NCBI GenBank assembly: GCA_033807775.1 | Contig: CM066322.1 | Location: forward strand, 19,147,001 to 19,211,000 | Source of the DNA: Saussurea involucrata | Lineage: Eukaryota > Streptophyta > Magnoliopsida > Asterales > Asteraceae | Length of the DNA: 64,000 bases | Reading direction: 5' to 3' | Shown: positions 55,701 to 64,000 of the stretch, piece by piece | How the letters are laid out: each line of letters opens with the position of its first letter | Position numbering within the stretch: position 1 is the stretch's first letter | Notes under the pieces: generated by a model | Told to the model about the DNA's origin: nothing | The model's database searches: none | Seen by the model: the letters and a program-made list of their open reading frames with translations, nothing else | Made by a program: the position numbers and the translations under genes

Positions 55701-56340
55701 AAGTTTATCTTTTGAAACAAGTTGATACTTACAATGGTATTGAGTGGGTCGAGTTAAAGTTGTTGTGATAAAGAGAATGAATTGTACTGTTTGGTGCGGT
55801 AAGGATCAATGGTTATATTGCACTAACCGGGGGAAAGGCAGTAGAGTTCGGAAACTGCTAAAGTGGTCGTGAATGGGATAAGAATAATTAGGGAGTGGTA
55901 AGTATTGAGATACTTATAACCTGTGTTCACATAGTATGATTTATAAGATGGATTGCGATAGTTCGGGGGGAAGTGTTATTGAGATTTGCACTGATCGTTA
56001 AGGAAATTATTTAAAGTAAATCTAAGTAAGGAAGTCGGGATGACCTTTTACGCGTCCATCTGATCTTATGGTCGTTGTGATTAATCGAAAGAAGGATATA
56101 ATCCGAGATTCGTGGCATTCCTGAAGTAATAGATTCGACTGAAAGATGAAAAATAAGATAAATGCATGTTTTGGGTTATGAATAGAGATTGTGAGTTAAA
56201 TCAGAGTTGCGCAGCAAAGGCGTGAAAGTAGGTTGTTATTGTTTTGTTATTAGAAAGATTTATTTCGACAATTGAGATTCAAGTTTGATAACCAAGGGCA
56301 CCGGTTAGTGCTAGAGTGAATTCCGGGACGGAATTCCATT
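52776..56340 (+). other. Non-coding interior of element D
   Basis: There is no open frame of note on either strand, although composition is moderate in GC and not low-complexity. Collinear matches to element C (inverted) occur around 52780-52990, 53340-53490, 54050-54150 and 55060. Near 56320 the phrase gaattccgggacggaattcc, then attaagg, resembles the conserved end of chromovirus pol regions just before the purine tract. Confidence 0.75.
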
Positions 56341-56353
56341 AAGGAGGGGAGAT
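56341..56353 (+). other. Polypurine tract of element D
   Basis: aaggaggggagat lies directly before the 3' LTR. Confidence 0.88.
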
Positions 56354-58533
56354 TGTAATAACCCAAAATAATGTAACATGTTTTTAAAATGAAAGTTAGG
56401 GATGGTAATTGAATATTGCACAAAGTATGGGGGTAAAATATAGAAATTAGGAAATCAATTCCCTTTTTCTTTTGTAATGAGCCGATTTTATTGCTGGAAG
56501 AAAGAAAAGCAATTAGTTTTAGGGTTTTGTGGAGGCTGTCATCGAGATAGACAAAAAAAAGAGAAAGAGGAGATGGTCTTGTGTGTGTCTTGTGTGTGCA
56601 GCCGGCAGAGAGAGAGAGACGATGAGGAAGAGACAGCCGGCGAGGAGAGAGAGACGACAGAGAGAGAGACTGCGGGAGAGAGGGCAGCGAGAGGGAGAGA
56701 GAGTTGCGTGAGAGAGAGAGAGAGAGCAGCGAGAGAGAGATAGAGCTGCGTGAGAGAGATGGAGGCTGCGAGAGAGAGATAGACGACGAGAGATGGATAT
56801 GGTGGCTGGGTTCGCCGGCGACGGAGAAGATGACCGGAGGGGCGGCTGATGAGCGCCGGCAGTCGGCTGCCGGTGGTGGTCGTCGGCGGCGGTATGGCTG
56901 GACAGCAGCCTTCCTTTTTCGTGAGGTTTATTTTGGGTAAGAAACGATTCCCTTGCGTTTTCTCTTTTGCAAGAATTGGTAGAGTTGTAAGTTGCTAGTT
57001 GTTCTCCGTTATATAAATTGAGAAATCAAATAAGGATATTTATCGGGTTTTAATTCAGATTCTTATTGTCAAAGATTAAATCAAATGTTTTTGTGGGTTC
57101 TTGATGAAGGTAGTAATGGATTGTAACACTAAAAAAATTAGTATGTGCCATGGTCTAATTAAATGTCTTGATTAATTAATTTTAGAGATAGAATGGAAGG
57201 CGTGAGGTTGAGATGTATTTAGTTTGTTTGAAATAAAAGTCTAGTATCAATTGTAATCTATGAGTTGAAATTACCTTTGTTTTACGCATTGGATGAATGA
57301 AACCCAACAAGGAAGATTTAACTCCCTCTTAATCGGGTTTAATTGAGAGGTCTAGAAAAGAATGGGTGGTGGCTTGCGCAATGCGTGTTCGAGACATGGG
57401 TTTCAAACCCCCTTTAGTAGCAATCCGGTAGTCAAATAATTTGGTTTAGTGGACTTCGAGATATTAATTAACTATGGATTTAATTTGCTAATTAATTTGG
57501 GCTTCCATGTATTATTTAAATTCGGGCTTGGGTGTAAGCGAGTTAATCTAAGGTCCAGTTTCATATATATAAATCTGGGGTTCGTTTATTTTGAGACTGA
57601 GATTTATAATTCAGTGTTTTTACTGGTATGTTGAGAATCTAGAGTTGAGTAAAGTAAATGATCCGGTGTAGCATTTCACTTGGATGGATAAGCAAAGACC
57701 ATTAATTATGATTTTTGGACTATAAGTGGAATCTACCAACTTAGATAAGTTTGGGTTGAGTTCGGGATTTAACTCGAGTAATAAATGAACGAATTATGAC
57801 GTACGTTATTAATATAATAGGTGTTCCGCCTAGAGATCGGAAGTGTAAGTGAGGAGCTTTGGAGCGAGCAAGCCAGGTGAGTTTTCTAAACTAAAACGTG
57901 TGGCTTTTAATATGTTTTCTGAAGCGCGAATATGATGAGAAATGCCATGTTTTATACTTATGCTTTTAATTGCATGAATATCGTTTGAAAATATATGTGG
58001 GATGTATGTATGCATACATAGATTGTGGTGTAAATTGGCTAAGTCGGGGGGTGTGGCCCGCCAGATCATGCCGGGGGGGGGGGGTGTCCCGTTTATGCCA
58101 GGGGAGTACTACCCTATACGGCAGCATGAGACTGACTCGTTGTCATCTACGGGTGACTTCAGGGTGTCGATTTACGAGGGACGAACCTTATTCCGTGAAT
58201 GATTTTGAATGAACAGTTTTATGAATGATTTATGTTGAAAATGATAAACTGTTTTTGAATGCTTTGATAACTGCTAAGAGGGACTCACTAGGCCTTATGG
58301 TCTAACCCTCTCATTTTCAAAATAAAACCTTTTCAGGAAAGCAGGTATTGAAAGGCCCTAGCAAGTGAGCAAGGAGTTAGCAAGGAGTGACACTATAGTA
58401 ATATTTATTATTTCTCAGTTGTGTAGGTTGATTCCGCCAACCAGATTTTGATTTGATGTAAGAAATTTTGGGACCCGTTTCTGGGATATTCTATATTTAT
58501 GAAATGCATGTTTAAAAATGTTGGGTTGTTACA
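56354..58533 (+). repeat. 3' LTR of element D
   Basis: It is near-identical to the 5' LTR. A G-run (12 or more) near 58072 and loss of part of the segment agaggaagccgg near 58383 distinguish it. An LTR intron layout lies at 57877-58336 with CTAAC at 58302-58306. Confidence 0.93.
57877..58336 (+). other. Possible LTR intron (family D, 3' LTR)
   Basis: It has the same donor, branch and acceptor as the 5' LTR copy; 460 nt. Confidence 0.48.
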
Positions 58534-58641
58534 TAGAGAGAGAGAGAGATGATTTCACTTTTCAAAATTTTAGATGACCTTTTCAGAATTATTTGAACTT
58601 TTAGTTGCACCTAAGATATGTAGAGTGTGCAACCATAAATA

Positions 58642-59434
58642 ACTCACTCCTTCCGCTACGTCCCAAAATTAGGGGTGTGCATCGGGCGGGGTGGGACGGT
58701 TCGGGTGGACAAACCGAAAATCCGATCGGATTTCGGATATGAAAATCAAGACCCGAACTTTAGGTTTCGGATTTCGGATTTATTCGGGTTCGGGTTGGTC
58801 GGGTTTCGGGTTAATGTCGGTCGGGTTCGGGTATTATTATAATACAAAAAGCATATATAAATTCAATCGATTTTAAGGATTTATTCAATCAAACGAGAGA
58901 TTGATGAAATCGATAATAAGTTTAAAAATTAAAAAAACATTTTTACCGACTATAATTTACGATTTTCTAAAGATAATTAGATAAATAAATATATTTATAT
59001 AATATTTAAAATATATATGTATATTATTTCGGGTTTTCGGACGGGTCGGGTGGCCAAAGATAAAACCCGACCGGAACCCAAATATTCCCCCAAAAGTCGG
59101 GTTTCGGATTTTCGGATTTCGGGGTATTCGGGTATTGCAAAAATACTTTATTTTCGGTTCAGGTTCGGGTTCGGATTTCGGATTATTTGGGTTTTGCACA
59201 CCCCTACCCAAAATAAGTGTCGACATTACTATTTTTGTTTGTCCCAAAATAAGTGTCCACTTTCAAAAGTACATTTTCACTTTCTCATTCTACCCTTAAT
59301 TATGTGATGGATAAATTTTCTCTCTATAACTAAGGGTAAAATTGTATATTGATTAATTAAAAAGTGTAATAATTGCACACTCCTAAAACTGTGTGCATTT
59401 TTCATTGTGGACATTTATTTTGGGACGGATGGAG
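58642..59434. mobile_element. Stowaway-like MITE split by a hAT MITE
   Basis: The left end ctcactccttccgctacgtc, then ccaaaat, and the right end attttgggacggatggag, are inverted and match the Stowaway terminus CTCCCTCCGTCCCAAAATA. TA lies on both sides (58640-58641, 59435-59436). The insertion at 58670-59206 separates the halves. Confidence 0.8.
58670..59206. mobile_element. hAT-type MITE of the CGGGT-rich kind (537 bp)
   Basis: Perfect 12-bp TIRs TAGGGGTGTGCA are flanked by a perfect 8-bp duplication cccaaaat (58662-58669, 59207-59214). The interior is full of ttcgggttcgg and its inverse. It is unrelated to the three 9863-type copies. Confidence 0.92.
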
Positions 59435-59435
59435 T

Positions 59436-60200
59436 ATAAGTGTATGATAATTGATTTAAAAATATTTTTTATATGATTTTTTTTGGAAGGTACGATTTAA
59501 AGTATTATTTCACATGGACGGTGAAAAAAGTACACATGAAACTTTTTTTTGTTAAACAAAAAATGCACGTAAAAGAGTTTACATGGTGAAAGAAATACAT
59601 GTAAAATTAAGTATTACATTATGAAACAAATATATGTGAAACAATATTTTTAATCGAAGCATATGAAAATAATAATGAAAAAAAATATTCTTAATTATAT
59701 CGGTTCTCAATGGTTTGTATTTTTTTTATTCTTATTTGATTTGCATATATTATATATATGATGAAATAATATCGAAAGAAATCCTCAAAAAAAAAACCCG
59801 AATAATCACGAAAAAACAAATGAAAAATATACTAGAATGGATGTAAAATAACAGTGATTGCTTTTTTTTCTTGTGTACCTTGTTTCATTCCAACTTTTAT
59901 TATATTTCACCCATTTTTTATTTAAAAATTGAGAATTATGTATCTTTTTTTTAAATATGGTTGTCACCATTTTTAACCACATGCATTGGATAATTTCAAT
60001 TGACAGATTAGACGGGTCTTCGATTTTATTTTTTCCAGGGTTCTCTAAATCCTTTCCATATATATTTCCAAAGAGAATCTTCAAAAACCAAAGAATTGAA
60101 GAACTCATCCAAATTGTTAAATTTAGATGCCGCAGTGGTGTGGTGTAAGAACCAAAATTCCCAAATAGTATAATCATGAATAATAACCAAATGGATCCTA
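59436..60200. other. Unassigned AT-rich stretch
   Basis: A minus frame at 59806-60207 (133 aa) is hydrophobic and Lys/Asn-rich. It matches no domain I recognise, and an open frame also exists on the opposite strand. I do not call a gene. Confidence 0.3.
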
Positions 60201-60201
60201 G

Positions 60202-60574
60202 GAGCATCTCTAACGGATGTTTTTACAAGAACCTTCTTTTTGTACTTTTTGATGTCACTTCATTTCCAACTCATTAAATTGAAATTTTATATAAAATCCA
60301 TAATTGTAGTTCTTATAAGAACCTCATTTTTGTGGGTTCCATTTATTTATCAACATCAAAAATTATTATATAATTATAAATAAATGTCAAGTATTTAAAT
60401 TAAATACCAATAGAAATGAAAAATATATCACTTCACACCAAAAATCAAGGTAAGAACCAAGGTTCTTGTTTAAGAATCTAGAAGATGTTGGGTTCTAATA
60501 AGAACTCTTCACAATGGTAGTTCTTACAAGCCACTACACTTTTTGCTTGTAAGAACTTGCATTGGAGATGCTCT
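60202..60574. mobile_element. Tourist-like MITE (373 bp)
   Basis: The TIRs are gagcatctctaacggatg and the inverse of cattggagatgctc. Flanks are TAG and TAA, a one-base mismatch from the expected duplication. The interior repeats ttcttataagaac-like inverted phrases. Confidence 0.68.
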
Positions 60575-60712
60575 AAATAAACCAAATAAAAATATTACAA
60601 TAATTCCAATGTTTGCAACGAGTAAACATATATCCACATCTGAGATCTATAAATGTCTAAAGATAAACTACCAAGCTTTTCCTAAACTGGCATCTTCTAT
60701 TCAAATAGGGAA

Positions 60713-60985
60713 ATTAATTAAAATACCCAAAGTCAAACCAACTGTTACCAAAATACCCAAAAAAAATTCAATTTTGCAAAAATACCCAAAATATCCGCGA
60801 TCGCGGGATACGCTGACGTGGCACGTATTTTGGGCACAAATGCCCCGCGAAGCCCCTAAACTTTGGCCGCGGTGCACTTTTGGTCCCTGCCCGCGATGGG
60901 CCAAAATTTACAGTTTTGGTCCCTGAAATTTTCAACTTTTGGTCCCTGAAAATTTACACTTTCAGCCCCTATACTTAGACGAATC
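60713..60985 (+). repeat. Probable left TIR region of a MULE
   Basis: The phrases aaaatacccaaa (four times) and tttggtccctg (three times), and the palindrome ccgcgatcgcgg near 60796, are typical of long MULE ends. They precede the transposase gene by about 260 bases. The right end lies beyond the window, so pairing cannot be checked. Confidence 0.5.
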
Positions 60986-61248
60986 TTGATGCTTTTACTG
61001 TTTTTTTCCACAATTATTGCAATTTAAAGACCGATTTGTGGTTGAAATTCAATTGCATGTTTCAATCAATGTTAAATCAATGTTTTTGGAATATCAGTTT
61101 GTGGATGAAATGAGAGATTGGTTTTCTGATATGTTGGTTGTTTCATTCATAAATAGACGTAAAATTCAAGCCATAATTCTCACACAACGATTTCATTGTT
61201 GCAATATTTCTTTCTGCAATATTTTGTGTTTGAGATACTACTGAAAAA

Positions 61249-63798
61249 ATGAGTTCATCTGTTGCAAAAGCTAAGCTATATTTCTGTTTTGATGGTGAAT
61301 GGGTGCAAGATAACAATGAGTGGAATTTTGCTTATAAATCTAAGCATGGTGTTAAAGTGTCAGTAAACTATACTTATCAGAAGTTTGTTGCATACGCCAT
61401 GCAAAAATGTGGAATCAACTCTTCTGATATTTGCAAGTTAGTGTTTAAAAATGGCGATGGGTCATTTGTGGATTTATCCAACGATGGGGATATCTCTACT
61501 TTTCTGCACCTTGCAGTCGATTCAGAAAGACCCCCATTAGTCTTTGTGTATCCCGGCGTATCCGACGGTGACGACGACGGTGACGAAGAGGGTGACGACG
61601 ACGAAGACCTCCAAATAGAGCAGCCTGATTCTCAACAACAACAACCACCACCACCATCACCACAACCACACGAATGGCGTACTGCTGGAGTTGCTGATGA
61701 CGAAACCCACGTTTTCAGAACGGGTAATTCTGAAATAGACAGATCAGACACCGATAATGATGATCACGAAGAATATACCCCTAGTAGAAAATCATGTAGT
61801 CAGATAAATGACTTTTTTGATATGCCCCCTATTCTTCCAGACTCCCATACCCAGACACAAAGCTACGAACCTACACCTTATATTCGTAGCGAAAGTTTAA
61901 CAGCAGGTCAGATATTCGATTCGAAGGATCTCTTAGCAAGTCAGATCGGACTCAAGTTCTTGGAAGAGGGTTTCCAAAGTCGCGTGCGGGTATCTGACAA
62001 AATCAAATACGTAGTTGAATGTGCTAGAGAAAAGTGTGAGTGGAGGTTGTACGCGATTCACACGGGTCCCAAAGGAGGGGCGATAGTGATTAGAAAGTTG
62101 CACGACGTACACACTTGTACGAGGACGCAACTTAATCCCCACCACAAACAAGCCGGCAAAAAGACTTTGGGTGCGATCCTGAAAAACAAATTTCTTGATG
62201 TTAGCAGGTCATTGCGTCCAAAGGACATCGTCCACGACGTTCACCGGCAGTTCGGCATCACGATTGATTACCACCAAGCGTGGCTTGCGCGCTGCCATGC
62301 ACTGTTTATGGTGAGAGGCACGTTCGAGGAGTCGTATGAACGACTCCCGACATATTTATATAATTTGCAGATGCAGAACCCTGGTACTGTCACGCAGCTA
62401 CGGACCGATTCACGTGGACGGTTTGAGATGTGCTTCGTGGCCCTTGGACCCGCGGTACGTATTTTAACACGTCATATGTTTACACATTATAAACTATAAC
62501 ATTTACACATTATAAACTATAACATTTTAACCTATGTTTTTGCAGATCCGCACATTTCTGGAAAATCTACGTCGTGTCCTGATAATAGACGCAGCCCATT
62601 TAAAGGGCCGTTACTTGGGTATGATGTTCCTGGCGGTTGCCATGGACGGGGATAACTCCATCGTTCCAGTAGCTTTCGGCGTAGGCAAGTCCGAAACCGG
62701 GGACGAGTGGACTTGGTTTCTGTCCATGTTGAGACAAGCTATCGGAGACCCGCAAGGGTTGGTGTTTATGCCTGACAGGGCTCCTTCCATAAGCGCCGCA
62801 ATCTCTGCCATGTACCCAAACGCCCCTCACGCCATATGCTGTCGACATTTGGAGATGAACGCCAAATCCAAGGAAAACGTATTACCACCTACAAGGATGT
62901 CTATTGGGCGGCATGCAGAGCATATACGGATCGAGAGTTTAACAAGTACATGAATATGCTACGATACAGTGTCAAGGAAGCAGCCAAAGTCTTTGACGAT
63001 GCTGGACCGGAGAGGTGGTCCACGGCCCATTTTCCTGGACAACGGTATGACATTCTGACCTCGAATAGTGCAGAGTCTGTGAATGCACTCTCCCGTTTTG
63101 CGTGTAGATGTCCGATTGTTAATCTTATGGACTACTTTCGGGCCTTTCAACAAGAGTGGTACCAAATTCGACGCCTAAAAGGAGCTAAGATACAAAATGC
63201 ACTCGCACCAACGACGGAGAATATCGTTCAGTACAGGGCGCGTCGTGCGGCGACATGGCCGGTAAGAGCAATCGGGTATGGGAAGTACGAGGTGCATGAT
63301 GACTATATTCACGCGATTGTGAATATGGAAGACCACCTTTGTTCGTGTCGCGAATGGGATAAATCTGGGTTACCGTGCGGCCATGCCATCGCTGCAGCAA
63401 CATATATGGGTCGTACAGATTGCAGCGACTTGGCTGTACCTTTCTTCACGTCCGAATATTACCGGAAAACATACGTGGAGGTAATAAACCCAGCTGGACC
63501 CCCTGCAGCATGGGTGTATCCACCCGACCCGCTTCCACCATGCTATCCACCTTTAATGGATAAGAACAGGGCCGGGAGACCGAGAAAGAACGACCGACGT
63601 CCATCACGTGGTGAAAGTTCGATACAACGAAGATGTACTCGGTGCCAATGCGTAGGACACACTCGTGGAGAGTGTCCAAATCCCGCCCCTTCAACCGTGC
63701 CAAGGAGACATTCTGTCAGTCACACCCCGGGCCCGTCACAGCTTGAACCATATGGAACAAACCCTTATGATAATGTTGATCTAAACACTGGTTTGTAA
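61249..63798 (+). pseudogene. MuDR-type MULE transposase, two exons, one frameshift
   Basis: Exon 1 is 61249-62454 (402 codons). Its N-terminal about 100 residues look like the PB1/ubiquitin-like region found on some plant MULE transposases. An acidic Gln/Pro-rich linker (about 102-180) follows, then the MuDR zinc-binding domain (240-290: C258, C263, H288, C290). The intron is 62455-62545 (GT...AG, 91 nt, with an internal direct repeat). Exon 2 starts IRTFLENLRRVLIID and carries the DDE core: D in IDAAHLKG, D in FMPDRAPSIS and a Glu candidate in SAESVNALSR. The frame changes near 62870, where aaggaaaacg appears to have lost a G. After that come a SWIM zinc finger (CSCREWDKSGLPCGH, about 63340-63390) and a CCHC knuckle (CTRCQCVGHTRGEC). 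Otherwise complete, about 810 residues. Confidence 0.92.
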
Positions 63799-63799
63799 A

Positions 63800-64000
63800 T
63801 GATATATATACACACATACATATGCTTCTAAATGAACATTGATAACACAGCTAGTTTGTAAATGATATATATATATATATATATATATTCGTATTATATA
63901 TTTACACACATAAAGAAAATAGGAGACCTTCAATTTTTCTTAGTATTTTCTTGACCTTGTTCTTGCATCCATGGCAGTGAATGTTAACTCTGAGTACACA
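63800..64000. other. 3' flank of the MULE gene with AT microsatellites
   Basis: Two TA/TATA-rich tracts (63803-63815 and 63864-63888) follow partially repeated phrases (gctagtttgtaaatgatata). No coding feature is seen before the window ends. Confidence 0.5.

Larger units (their letters stand above)
50573..58533 (+). mobile_element. Large non-coding gypsy derivative (element D), 7.96 kb
   Basis: LTRs of 2188 and 2180 bp (50573-52760, 56354-58533) flank an interior of 3.6 kb. The primer site at 52763-52775 and purine tract at 56341-56353 are intact. No frame in the interior exceeds about 80 codons and none has a gypsy domain. The interior is collinear with that of element C. Both flanks are (AG)n, and the immediate five bases (gtgtg, tagag) do not match, so no target duplication is visible. 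Confidence 0.93.

Noticed and set aside
59806..60207. 133-aa minus-strand frame considered as an organelle-derived or host gene
   Set aside because: I could not match it to any plastid or nuclear family, composition is AT-driven, and the opposite strand is also open.

Overview
The window is a gene-poor, repeat-dense piece of a plant nuclear genome, almost certainly a eudicot. Evidence: plant-type elements throughout (Ty1/copia of the SIRE type, Ty3/gypsy LTRs with initiator-Met primer sites, MULEs with FAR1 and MuDR domains, PIF/Harbinger, Tourist, Stowaway and hAT MITEs, CACTA-like subterminal repeats), an AT-rich background and a nuclear copy of part of plastid ndhI. I cannot name the species; the mix would suit Asteraceae, but that is a guess. 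I found no convincing ordinary host gene: every long reading frame belongs to a mobile element or is a captured fragment.

Layout. 1-5 kb: the end of a gypsy-type LTR, a solo LTR (667-2185, perfect 5-bp TSD) and a MULE relic holding a transposase fragment, a Helitron-like end and the ndhI piece. 5-13.5 kb: nested non-autonomous DNA elements, including two hAT MITEs with perfect 8-bp TSDs and a tRNA-derived SINE with a 17-bp TSD. 13.5-26.3 kb: a three-level nest. A Tourist-like MITE is split by a minus-strand gypsy element with a non-coding interior, which is split in turn by a gag-only SIRE-type copia element whose two 1217-bp LTRs look identical. 26.3-31.4 kb: dispersed TIR arms of one MULE family, a Tat-like LTR, and a Pack-MULE carrying a MATH-domain fragment. 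31.4-35.2 kb: a Harbinger derivative, foldback elements, an array of 12-bp palindromes and CACTA-like repeats. 35.5-43.6 kb: a young minus-strand copia element with TSD gacat, cut in its RNase H by a gypsy-type solo LTR with TSD ggaat. 44-49.3 kb: a MULE-like element, a Harbinger element with a nearly intact DDE transposase, and a FAR1-domain MULE fragment. 50.6-58.5 kb: a complete large non-coding gypsy derivative, sister to the one at 13.5-26 kb. 58.6-60.6 kb: a Stowaway MITE split by a hAT MITE, and a Tourist MITE. 60.7 kb to the end: a MULE with a two-exon MuDR-type transposase broken by one base.

How the parts relate. Most elements here are non-autonomous and would depend on enzymes made elsewhere. 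The transposases in the window each carry at least one break. Four gypsy-type LTR families share a possible LTR intron (CAG|GTGAGT donor, CTAAC-like branch site, pyrimidine-rich CAG|G acceptor), preceded by an array of short repeated motifs. The young copia element has no tRNA-type primer site; instead its leader carries a 14-nt self-complementarity that starts 2 nt after the LTR. These two points, and the promoter-proximal array of eight CGGTATACCG palindromes in the SIRE-type LTR, are the observations I would examine first.
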